Below, in pieces: positions 17,027 to 24,502 of a stretch of 64,000 bases of DNA; positions within the stretch are counted from its first letter, which is position 1, and every line of letters begins with the position of its first letter. This DNA comes from Arcticimaribacter sp002477625. Lineage in GTDB: Bacteria > Bacteroidota > Bacteroidia > Flavobacteriales > Flavobacteriaceae. The stretch lies in assembly GCA_943846665.1 (NCBI GenBank), contig OX044358.1:1426001-1490000 (forward strand), given 5' to 3'. The notes below the pieces were generated by a model, which had not been told where the DNA came from, did not search any database, and worked only from the letters and a program-made list of their open reading frames with translations. The position numbers and the translations under genes were made by a program.

Positions 17027-18268
17027 TTATTCTATGAAGCCGACTCCGGCCGTATTGTTTGTGTTTATGTCGATGATTATAAAGCTCCCAAGGTTTTTAT
17101 TTTCTGGATAGGGAATACATAGAACCGGATGGGCTAATTGAAATGAAGCTATACCAATGTCATTCAATCCAAGGGCTGTGGTTTCTTTCGATCCATCACC
17201 CGATACGTCAATTCGTTCACTAACATCGGTTATTTTGGCAAGTGACTTCTTCGATCCAAACTGCAATAAATATTTATGTTCTGCCTGCAGCGCTTTGTCT
17301 TGCATCCAGCAAACTTTTGCGTTTATTATTTTTGTAAACTCAATAGAATTACTTGGTGTAAAAAGAGAATCTCCTCTGGACACATTAACTTCATCTTCGA
17401 GAAGAAGCGTTGCATTTTGGCCTTGACTGACCTGTTCTTGATTAACGCCATACTGTTCAATGGACTTGATCTTTGTTTTGGTTCCTGAAGGGAAAACTTC
17501 GATCGCATCTCCAACCGAAAAAGATCCACTTTTAACCTTTCCCGCAAAACCACGATAGTCGTGATAGGCAGCCAACTTGGGTCGAATAACCGTTTGCACC
17601 TGTAGAACATTTTCTTTAGATGGAGGTTCATTTACTGCGATGTTTTCAATTAGATCGAAAAGTGCTTTCCCGCCGTACCAAGGCATTTTTGGGCTTTTCA
17701 GAAGGAGATTATCTCCTTTGAGTGCTGAAAGAGGAATATAATAAGCCGTTAGATCTTTTGTATTCTGATTTTGAATAAGGTGGGCTATATCTTCTTTAAT
17801 TCGATCAAATACATTTTGATCATAGCCGACCAAATCCATCTTATTTACAGCGAAAATTACTTTTTTAATCCCCAATAATTGTGTGATGTAGAAATGTCGT
17901 TTAGTTTGCTCTATAACCCCTTTTCGCGCATCTAGAAGCAGAAGCGTTGCATTTGAATTAGAAGTTCCCGTCACCATATTCCTTGTATATTCAATATGGC
18001 CAGGAGAGTCTGCAATGATAAAACGTCTTTTTTTTGTTTTAAAATACAGATGAGAAACATCAATAGTAATCCCTTGTTCTCTTTCTGTGAGCAAGCCATC
18101 TGTAGCCAAAGAAAAGTCTAAGTGATCCAAACCGTTGGACGCACTCTTTTCTTCTATGTGCCTCAGTTGATCTTCTTTTAAAGAACCAGTTTCATAAAGT
18201 AATCTTCCTATTAAGGTGCTTTTACCATCATCAACACTACCTGCCGTTGCAATTCGCAATAAGTCCAT
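17027..18268 (-). CDS. cysN: Sulfate adenylyltransferase subunit 1 (GTPase)
   Basis: The 413-residue EF-Tu-like GTPase drives ATP sulfurylase. It has G10-S-V-D-D-G-K-S-T (P-loop), D87-S-P-G-H (G3) and N142-K-M-D145 (G4), followed by two beta-barrel domains. With CysD it makes adenosine 5'-phosphosulfate (APS) from sulfate and ATP. There is no C-terminal CysC (APS kinase) domain, which fits the APS-type reductase encoded next door: no PAPS step is needed. It lies 11 bases after cysD. Confidence 0.96.
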   Translation of the reverse strand: MDLLRIATAGSVDDGKSTLIGRLLYETGSLKEDQLRHIEEKSASNGLDHLDFSLATDGLLTEREQGITIDVSHLYFKTKKRRFIIADSPGHIEYTRNMVTGTSNSNATLLLLDARKGVIEQTKRHFYITQLLGIKKVIFAVNKMDLVGYDQNVFDRIKEDIAHLIQNQNTKDLTAYYIPLSALKGDNLLLKSPKMPWYGGKALFDLIENIAVNEPPSKENVLQVQTVIRPKLAAYHDYRGFAGKVKSGSFSVGDAIEVFPSGTKTKIKSIEQYGVNQEQVSQGQNATLLLEDEVNVSRGDSLFTPSNSIEFTKIINAKVCWMQDKALQAEHKYLLQFGSKKSLAKITDVSERIDVSGDGSKETTALGLNDIGIASFQLAHPVLCIPYPENKNLGSFIIIDINTNNTAGVGFIE

Positions 18269-18279
18269 AAATCTTGGTT

Positions 18280-19167
18280 TTAAAAGTATCCTATTTTTTT
18301 CCGTTCTTCCATTGCTCCTTCTGAGCGTTTGTCATCCATTCGTGCACCCCTTTCAGAATAAGTTGAGGTTCTAATTTCTTCGATGATAACATCGAGTTCC
18401 TCTGCTTTTGATAGGACAGCAGCTGTACAACTCATATCACCAACGGTTCTGAATCGAACCGATTGAACTTTGATTTGATTGGGATCAATTTGATTAAATT
18501 CTGTTACGGGCATCCATTGACCTTCCCGTTCGTAGACGGCTCTTTCATGTGCATAATAAATCGTTGGAATTTCTAATTTTTCTTGACGTATATATTCCCA
18601 TACATCGAGTTCGGTCCAGTTGCTTATCGGAAACGCTCGAATGTGCTCTCCGGAGTGAATTGCACCATTCAAATGATCGAATAATTCGGGGCGTTGTAAT
18701 TTTTCATTCCATTGACCAAAATCGTCACGAACAGAAAATACACGTTCTTTGGCTCGTGCTTTTTCTTCATCTCTTCGAGCACCACCCATACACGCATCAA
18801 GCTTTAGGTTGCTTATGGTTTCCAATAGGGTGGAGGTTTGCAAACTATTTCGACTTGCAAAACGACCTTTTTCTTCAGTTACTTTACCCTGATCTATGCT
18901 GTCTTGAACCAAACCAATGTGTAGTTTAACTTGATATTCCTCTATGAGTTTATCACGAAGTGTAAGCGTTTCAGGGAAGTTATGCCCGGTGTCTATGTGT
19001 ACCAAAGGGAAGGGGATTCGTGCGGGCAAGAATGCTTTATGACACAGATGTAAGAGTACAATCGAATCTTTTCCTCCAGAAAAAAGTAAGGCCGGTTTAT
19101 CGAATTGACCAACGACCTCACGGATGATGTAAATGGCTTCTTCCTCCAGTTGTTTGAGTATGTTCAT
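18280..19167 (-). CDS. cysD: Sulfate adenylyltransferase subunit 2
   Basis: The 295-residue PP-loop ATP pyrophosphatase is the catalytic subunit of ATP sulfurylase. The motif L-F-S30-G-G-K-D-S35 is present, as are G-G-A-R-R-D-E-E-K-A-R-A-K-E and the C-terminal M-E-E-R-K-K-I-G-Y-F end typical of CysD. It is six bases after cysH and 11 before cysN. Confidence 0.97.
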   Translation of the reverse strand: MNILKQLEEEAIYIIREVVGQFDKPALLFSGGKDSIVLLHLCHKAFLPARIPFPLVHIDTGHNFPETLTLRDKLIEEYQVKLHIGLVQDSIDQGKVTEEKGRFASRNSLQTSTLLETISNLKLDACMGGARRDEEKARAKERVFSVRDDFGQWNEKLQRPELFDHLNGAIHSGEHIRAFPISNWTELDVWEYIRQEKLEIPTIYYAHERAVYEREGQWMPVTEFNQIDPNQIKVQSVRFRTVGDMSCTAAVLSKAEELDVIIEEIRTSTYSERGARMDDKRSEGAMEERKKIGYF

Positions 19168-19173
19168 GGGTAA

Positions 19174-19887
19174 CTATTTAGCGATTTGAGTTTGATGTAG
19201 TCCACATTCTTTTTTGCTGTTTTCCCACCACCATCTTCCAGACCGAAGGTCTTCTCCTTTTTCGATTGCTCGGGTACAGGGCGCACAGCCTATGCTTGCA
19301 AAGCCCTTGGAGTGTAGGATGTTTTGAGGAACCTTATGTTGATTTAAATACCCAATTACATCTTCCAAGCTCCAATGAATCAATGGATTAAATTTGATGA
19401 GCCCAAAAGAAGAATCGAATTCGAATACTTGAAGCTGCTCCCTAAAATAACTTTGAGACCCCCGCAAACCAGTAATCCAAACGTCTACTCCTTGAAGGGC
19501 TCTTTGAAGCGGGTCTACTTTTCTTATTCCGCAACATTCTTTTCTGTTGGCAACACTATCGTAGAAACTCAACGGCCCTTTTGCTTCTACTAATGCTTCT
19601 ACCTTTTTAGTGTCAGGGGAATAAGGTGTTATGGGTTTTTTATAGTGCTTAATTGTTTGGTGGTATACCGTATAGGTTTCTTCGAACAATCTTCCTGTAT
19701 CTAGTGTGAAAACCGATATAGGAAAATCATTTTTGAAGATAAAATCCGTGAGTACCTGGTCTTCTTGTCCAAATGAAGTTGAAAAGGCAAGTTTTCCTAG
19801 CTTCAGCTCCAAGAGGATTTCAAAAGCTTCGGCAAGGGATTTATGTACAACCTTATTATTGAGCTTTTCAAGATATTCTTTTTCCAT
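19174..19887 (-). CDS. cysH: Adenylyl-sulfate (APS) reductase, 4Fe-4S type
   Basis: The 237-residue PP-loop reductase turns APS into sulfite and AMP using thioredoxin. It holds the cysteine pairs that bind a 4Fe-4S cluster, C118-C119 in R-K-E-C-C-G-I-R-K and C201-x2-C204 in G-C-A-P-C, so the APS-specific bacterial/plant type is expected, not the PAPS type of E. coli. The catalytic C228 lies in E-C-G-L-H near the C terminus. Absence of an APS kinase in the operon agrees. It is four bases downstream of the DUF2061 gene. Confidence 0.95.
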   Translation of the reverse strand: MEKEYLEKLNNKVVHKSLAEAFEILLELKLGKLAFSTSFGQEDQVLTDFIFKNDFPISVFTLDTGRLFEETYTVYHQTIKHYKKPITPYSPDTKKVEALVEAKGPLSFYDSVANRKECCGIRKVDPLQRALQGVDVWITGLRGSQSYFREQLQVFEFDSSFGLIKFNPLIHWSLEDVIGYLNQHKVPQNILHSKGFASIGCAPCTRAIEKGEDLRSGRWWWENSKKECGLHQTQIAK

Positions 19888-19891
19888 AGTC

Positions 19892-20146
19892 TTACTTTTT
19901 ACCCCATTTTATTTTGTTCCATAGGCGTTCATGCAAAAAATACAACCCCATTTTAGTCAGTAGTTCTACAAATCCAATACGAAGCGCAAAATCCAACGTA
20001 TTGGTTATTAAATACGAGATTATGATGGTATCTATTGTGCCTATAATACGCCAACTCACTGACTTCAAAAGGCTACGATATGTCTTTTCACCAGTAGCTT
20101 TTGGCCTTTTTTTTTTGACTTTATTTAGTACAATTTCCGTTAGCAT
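19892..20146 (-). CDS. DUF2061 small membrane protein, first gene of the sulfate operon
   Basis: An 84-residue protein starting at the ATG at 20146. After a basic head it reads S-V-S-W-R-I-I-G-T-I-D-T-I-I-I-S-Y, a hallmark of the DUF2061 family, then a second hydrophobic helix, L-L-T-K-M-G-L-Y-F-L-H-E-R-L-W-N. Its function is unknown. DUF2061 genes are often found next to sulfur assimilation genes in Bacteroidota, so a role in sulfate uptake or regulation is possible but unproven. The frame extends upstream to 20188, but the start at 20146 fits the family length and lies just after a -7-like box. Confidence 0.85.
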   Translation of the reverse strand: MLTEIVLNKVKKKRPKATGEKTYRSLLKSVSWRIIGTIDTIIISYLITNTLDFALRIGFVELLTKMGLYFLHERLWNKIKWGKK

Positions 20147-20162
20147 ATGCTCTATTCGAATG

Positions 20163-20170
20163 CAAATATA
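20163..20170 (-). promoter_or_regulatory. Candidate -7 box of the sulfate reduction operon
   Basis: On the minus strand this reads TATATTTG, a match to TAnnTTTG. A TTG (plus 20188-20186) lies 15 bases upstream, a little short for a Bacteroidota promoter. The 5' untranslated leader would be only about ten bases. The inverted repeat at 20190-20215 begins just upstream. Confidence 0.55.
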
Positions 20171-20189
20171 TATTTTATTTAGAATCAAA

Positions 20190-20215
20190 CCTATAAACTC
20201 TATTAACTTTATAGG
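20190..20215. promoter_or_regulatory. Inverted repeat, candidate operator between sulfate operon and Rrf2 gene
   Basis: CCTATAAA (20190-20197) and TTTATAGG (20208-20215) are perfect inverted copies separated by ten bases. The centre of the repeat lies between the two divergent -7 boxes, the usual place for a dimeric regulator that controls both transcripts. Rrf2 proteins bind as dimers to partly palindromic sites of about this size. Binding by the adjacent regulator is inferred. Confidence 0.6.
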
Positions 20216-20239
20216 AATTAAGATTAAAGTTTTATTCTT

Positions 20240-20247
20240 TACCTTTG
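20240..20247 (+). promoter_or_regulatory. Candidate -7 box of the Rrf2 regulator gene
   Basis: TACCTTTG matches TAnnTTTG and lies 37 bases before the start codon. The next bases form a short hairpin, GCTCC (20253-20257) with GGAGC (20264-20268), near the start of the mRNA. No clear -33 TTG is seen. Confidence 0.55.
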
Positions 20248-20284
20248 TATTAGCTCCATCAGGGGAGCAAAATTTTTTAAACTT

Positions 20285-20695
20285 ATGATCTCAAAAAAAT
20301 GTAAATACGCCATAAAGGCTTTGTTGTATCTGGCAGATCATCAAGAGGAGGAACGCTCTATTTTTTCTTCCGAAATTGCAGAGCAGGAACTGATTCCTAA
20401 AAAGTTTTTAGAAACAATTTTACGTGAATTGAGGAACTTTCAGTTCGTTCAAAGTAAGCGTGGAAAAATGGGTGGTTATAAACTTTTAAAGGACCCCAAA
20501 GAAATCAATTTAGCCGATCTGATGCGAGCGGTAGATGGACCTATTGCAATGTTGCCCTGCGTCTCGTTGAACTATTACGCCAATTGCGAGGAATGTGACG
20601 AAAAGATATGTCAAATCAAACCTGTATTTGAGGAGGTTCGCGATCAGACCTTAAAAATCTTAAATTCTACTTCGATTGACAGTATGCGCCAATAA
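20285..20695 (+). CDS. Rrf2-family transcriptional regulator
   Basis: The 136-residue protein has the Rrf2 winged-helix: Y-A-I-K-A-L-L-Y-L-A, a recognition region around I-P-K-K-F-L-E-T-I-L-R-E-L, and the wing R-G-K-M-G-G-Y-K-L. Four cysteines, C92, C101, C104 and C109, stand where IscR binds its iron-sulfur cluster, though the spacing differs from IscR (C92, C98, C104, H107). It is divergent from the sulfate operon and faces a shared inverted repeat, so it is the obvious candidate regulator of sulfur assimilation, in the manner of CymR or IscR relatives. Its stop is three bases from that of the convergent AAA+ gene. Confidence 0.92.
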   Translation: MISKKCKYAIKALLYLADHQEEERSIFSSEIAEQELIPKKFLETILRELRNFQFVQSKRGKMGGYKLLKDPKEINLADLMRAVDGPIAMLPCVSLNYYANCEECDEKICQIKPVFEEVRDQTLKILNSTSIDSMRQ

Positions 20696-20698
20696 CGA

Positions 20699-22162
20699 TT
20701 ATAAACCGCTTATGTAACTGCCTAGAGAATCTTTGAATTGAAACCCTTCTAAGGTTCGGTATTTATTTAGTTTTTTATTGGACTCCAATCCCCAAAGTAA
20801 AAACTCCATCATAAAGTAACGGTCTTTTTCATCGCACCCTTTTAGATGGGTATCCAAAACCTCTTTAATCCCAGGAACTAAGGTCAACGAATCTTGGTAG
20901 GAACGATCGGGAAGCACATCTTCTAAAAAGAGTTCATTGTCTTTAAAGAACCATTCTAAAATAGTATCGTAAGGTCCAACTTCATCTTCTTTTTGAAGCT
21001 TTTCTATTTTAGGAAAATAATCTGTAAAAAGTGTTTTGATGGACTCTGAAATAAGGTGGTAGGAAATTTGTTCAGCCCCCTCTTGTTCTCCTTCATACAC
21101 CAATTCAATCTTACCGTTGATGGCAGGAATGATTCCCATAAAGTCTGACATTCTTATGGAAGTAGTTGCATCGTTATTGATCAGTGCTCTGCGCTCAGCG
21201 GTACTGATTAAATTTTCGAAAGCGGTAATACTCATCCGTGCACTCACCCCACTTTTAGAATCTACAAATTCACTTTTTCTGGCTTCAAAACCAATTTGTT
21301 CAAGGATGTCTCGCGCGAGTTCTGGTACATGAATTTCTGCTGCTTGTTTTTCAGTAAGTACGGCTTCTTGTTTTGTAATCGCTTTGGCAATATCCCGATT
21401 GTGAGGATAATGCGTTAGTATTTGCGATCCAATTCTGTCTTTTAGGGGGGTTACAATACTTCCTCTATTGGTATAGTCCTCTGGATTTGCTGTAAATATT
21501 AATTGCGCAGCTATTGGAAGTCGCAGCTTGAAACCACGAATTTGAATTTCTTTTTCCTGTAAAATAGAAAACAAAGCAACCTGAATACGCGCTTGTAAAT
21601 CGGGGAGTTCATTCAACACAAAAATACAACGGTGTGCTCTTGGAATCATTCCGAAATGAATAACCCTTTCATCGGCATATGAAAGCTTGAGGTTGGATGC
21701 TTTTATAGGATCTACATCACCAATAAGATCGGCTACCGTTACATCGGGAGTTGCTAGTTTTTCGAAAAAACGATCCGATCGGTGTAACCATTCAATCGGA
21801 GTTTTGTCACCTTGTTCCGCTATAATTCTTTTTGCTTCAAGGCTGATGGGGTCCAAGGGGTCATCATTGATTTCTGAGCCCGTTACCACAGGAATCCATT
21901 CATCGAGCAATTCCGTCATCTGTCGGGCTAAACGTGTTTTTGCCTGGCCTCTTAGCCCTAATAAATTGATGTTGTGTCCCGAAAGAATAGCACGCTCTAC
22001 ATCTGGAATCACTGTATTTTCGTAACCAATTAATCCTTGGAAGGTTGCTTTTCCAGAGCCTAAACAGGCTTTTAGGTTTTCGGCAAGTTCAAGTTGGATG
22101 GATCTAGATGCATAATCGGTTTTTTTTAATTCCCCAAGGGTAGTAGCACGTTCTTTCTTCAT
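20699..22162 (-). CDS. AAA+ ATPase, magnesium chelatase subunit I / MoxR-like
   Basis: The 487-residue protein carries an AAA+ module: the P-loop G69-L-R-G-Q-A-K-T76, a Walker B region near I-F-V-L-N-E-L-P-D-L, and F-T-A-N-P-E-D-Y-T-N-R-G as sensor 1. The C-terminal third is helical and unlike BchI. No chlorophyll genes are present, so magnesium chelation is unlikely. Such ATPases usually act with a VWA-domain partner as remodelling chaperones. The VWA gene lies directly upstream, with 25 bases between them, on the same strand. Confidence 0.85.
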   Translation of the reverse strand: MKKERATTLGELKKTDYASRSIQLELAENLKACLGSGKATFQGLIGYENTVIPDVERAILSGHNINLLGLRGQAKTRLARQMTELLDEWIPVVTGSEINDDPLDPISLEAKRIIAEQGDKTPIEWLHRSDRFFEKLATPDVTVADLIGDVDPIKASNLKLSYADERVIHFGMIPRAHRCIFVLNELPDLQARIQVALFSILQEKEIQIRGFKLRLPIAAQLIFTANPEDYTNRGSIVTPLKDRIGSQILTHYPHNRDIAKAITKQEAVLTEKQAAEIHVPELARDILEQIGFEARKSEFVDSKSGVSARMSITAFENLISTAERRALINNDATTSIRMSDFMGIIPAINGKIELVYEGEQEGAEQISYHLISESIKTLFTDYFPKIEKLQKEDEVGPYDTILEWFFKDNELFLEDVLPDRSYQDSLTLVPGIKEVLDTHLKGCDEKDRYFMMEFLLWGLESNKKLNKYRTLEGFQFKDSLGSYISGL

Positions 22163-22187
22163 AGTAATGTATCGGTGTAATGGAATA

Positions 22188-23312
22188 TTATCCTAAGCGT
22201 TTTTTTCTGTTTTTTTCGTAATCTTCAAAGATCATTTCTCCCAGACCTTTTAGACCGGTAAAGAAGGCTTTCCCTTGATTTGCCTCGGTGAATTTGCGAA
22301 CAAATTGCTTGAGGTATTGATCTTGGGCAATCATAAAGGTAGTAATCGGAATATGTATTTTTTTTGCTTGACGCGCCATATTGTAGCATTTTTCTACAAT
22401 CATTTCATCAAGTCCTGCACTGTTTTTATAATAGGTTCCATCGGGCATTTTAAGACAACTTGGTTTCCCGTCTGTAATCATAAAAATTTGCTTGTTGGTG
22501 TTTTTCTTTCTTCTCAAAAGATCCATTGCCAATTCAAGTCCTGCAACCGTATTGGTGTGATAGGGTCCAACTTCGAGATAGGGAATATCTTTCAGTGCAA
22601 TGGGAGTAGCATCATTCCCAAACACCAAAATATCGAGGGTGTCTTTTGGGTAGCGGGTTGTAATGAGCTCGGCCAAAGCCATCGCTACTTTTTTTGCCGG
22701 TGTAATCCGATCTTCTCCATAGAGAATCATACTGTGACTGATGTCGATCATCAAAACGGTACTCATTTGGGTTTTATGCATGGAATCTTCAACAACCAAA
22801 TCTTCGTGTTGTAGGGTAAAATCCTCTCCAACCGAACGTATTTGAGCATTTTTGATGCTTTGAGTAACATCGATTTTCTCTAAACCATCTCCAAACTGAT
22901 AGGCTTTCAATTCGCCAGATCCATCTTCTCCTTGCCCTTGTTTTTTGGTTTTATGATCCCCAGAACCGGAACGTTTTAATTTTCCGAAAACCTGTTTCAA
23001 TGCGTGTTCTCGCAATAATTTTTCTGTTTTAGCAGTGAGTTGCATTCCATCTCCTTTTCCGCCAGTTCCCGTTTTAGGCTGTACAAAGGATTTTTTCAAT
23101 AAATCTTCTATAAAGTCGTCGATGGTATAGTCTTCATCGGTCAACTTGTATTCAACATCCAACTCTCGAAGCCAGTCAATGGCCTCATCAAAATCTCCAG
23201 AAGTGTGGGTGATGAGTTCTTTGAATATTTCGAATAAACGTTCGAAGGGGGTTTGTACCTTTTCTTTGTGTTTTGAAAACACAAAACCGGATTTAAAATC
23301 GAGCGGAAGCAT
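22188..23312 (-). CDS. VWA-domain protein, partner of the AAA+ ATPase
   Basis: The 374-residue protein has an N-terminal helical part, a Gly/Lys-rich linker (about 110-135) and a C-terminal von Willebrand A domain. The metal-ion-dependent adhesion site is intact: D190-I-S192-H-S194, a Thr near 255, and D281 in I-T-D-G-K-P. This resembles the BchD/CoxE partner subunits that work with MoxR-type ATPases in assembling or activating metal enzymes. No signal peptide is seen, so it is cytoplasmic. The client protein cannot be told from the neighbourhood. It lies 77 bases downstream of the diheme cytochrome gene. Confidence 0.85.
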   Translation of the reverse strand: MLPLDFKSGFVFSKHKEKVQTPFERLFEIFKELITHTSGDFDEAIDWLRELDVEYKLTDEDYTIDDFIEDLLKKSFVQPKTGTGGKGDGMQLTAKTEKLLREHALKQVFGKLKRSGSGDHKTKKQGQGEDGSGELKAYQFGDGLEKIDVTQSIKNAQIRSVGEDFTLQHEDLVVEDSMHKTQMSTVLMIDISHSMILYGEDRITPAKKVAMALAELITTRYPKDTLDILVFGNDATPIALKDIPYLEVGPYHTNTVAGLELAMDLLRRKKNTNKQIFMITDGKPSCLKMPDGTYYKNSAGLDEMIVEKCYNMARQAKKIHIPITTFMIAQDQYLKQFVRKFTEANQGKAFFTGLKGLGEMIFEDYEKNRKKRLG

Positions 23313-23389
23313 GGAATGTTTCTTTTTAAAAACTAATACTCAAAGATAGATCAAAAAAGAGGACATTTTCGCCAGAAAGAGATGATATT

Positions 23390-24493
23390 TTATTTGTTTT
23401 GAGCGAGCTCTTCTATATAGCGTTCCAATAAATTCAGTCCTTCAGTATGAGCAATAGATCGTCCTATTTCGGGCATTCGAATGGAGGGGTTATTGCTTTT
23501 CATACGATAAATTAAAATCGATTCTTCGGGATGCCCAGGAACAATGTCGTAGATGAAATCACCCGATCCCTTCCCAGCAGCAATTGGGGGTTTAAAAACA
23601 CCTCGCTTACGAGCATCGGTTTGGGTATAGCTGAGGTATAATCCAGAATTCTTCGCACTCCCTTCAAGGTTATGACAGTGGGCACAATTGGCATCTAGAT
23701 AGGCTTTGGCACGGTGGTCTAAAGGAAGTAAAGCATCATTCCATACCGGCATTTTAGGGCGTAAAGCGGGTTCTATGAGTTCCTCAAGAATCCCTTTTTC
23801 ATAAAAATAATCCAGTTGATTTTTATCGCTGAGTGCAAGCGAATAGGTTTTGTTCCATTGAGCGGCTGTGGGCCCAATGGGGGTAATATTTTTTCCTCTG
23901 GCATGACAGTTTTTACATTGGTTTAAATTTGGAACAGCATAGGAAACACTTCTTTCTGCCCCTTCGTTGTCGATCCAATGCACCAGTTCTTGTTTTCCAA
24001 CATAATTCAGAGTTGCCTCGGTTTGCTCTTCGTTCCAGATATAATTGAGGGGTTTCCAAGCATCATCTTCCTTGATCAATAGTCGGGTTTCTATGATTCT
24101 TTTTTCTTGTTCGGGTTTTCTAAAATCTTTGGGATAATAAAAATTTTTGATGAGAACACTTCCGTTTTCAAAGTCCATAACCCCTTTGTTTTTGTAGTTT
24201 ATTTTTTTGGAATCGGGGAGATAAACAAAGCGTTTTTTGAAGGCATAGTCAGAAAAAAGCGGGCTGTTAAGGTCATATAAAACAACGCCATCGGTGGGCT
24301 CTAGATTGGCTAATGGCAATTTGAAAAAACCATATTCCGAGAGCGTTTCTTTTTCTGTATTGTTGTGTTGTATTAGGGGTTTGGCAGAGGTTATTTTCTT
24401 TGCTTTTGGAACAATTCTTTTGTTTGCATCATCCTGACAAGAAAGGCAGCCTGTAAAGATTATGCAACACAATAGAATTCGTTGGTATGTCAT
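23390..24493 (-). CDS. Diheme c-type cytochrome lipoprotein (SO2930-like)
   Basis: The 367-residue protein has a lipoprotein signal with lipobox L-S-C19, followed by Q-D-D, which loosely resembles a surface-export signal. Two heme sites are present: C193-K-N-C196-H197 and C270-A-H-C273-H274. The region between residues 50 and 180 is beta-rich. It resembles the SO2930 family of diheme cytochromes, which are encoded beside a parallel beta-helix protein, exactly as here. Its electron donor and acceptor are unknown. It lies nine bases after the beta-helix gene. Confidence 0.85.
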   Translation of the reverse strand: MTYQRILLCCIIFTGCLSCQDDANKRIVPKAKKITSAKPLIQHNNTEKETLSEYGFFKLPLANLEPTDGVVLYDLNSPLFSDYAFKKRFVYLPDSKKINYKNKGVMDFENGSVLIKNFYYPKDFRKPEQEKRIIETRLLIKEDDAWKPLNYIWNEEQTEATLNYVGKQELVHWIDNEGAERSVSYAVPNLNQCKNCHARGKNITPIGPTAAQWNKTYSLALSDKNQLDYFYEKGILEELIEPALRPKMPVWNDALLPLDHRAKAYLDANCAHCHNLEGSAKNSGLYLSYTQTDARKRGVFKPPIAAGKGSGDFIYDIVPGHPEESILIYRMKSNNPSIRMPEIGRSIAHTEGLNLLERYIEELAQNK

Positions 24494-24502
24494 TGTTTAT
24501 AG

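Noticed and set aside
20248..20284. Riboswitch before the Rrf2 gene, such as a SAM type
   Set aside because: Only a five-pair hairpin (20253-20268) is present. The leader is too short and lacks known riboswitch consensus elements.
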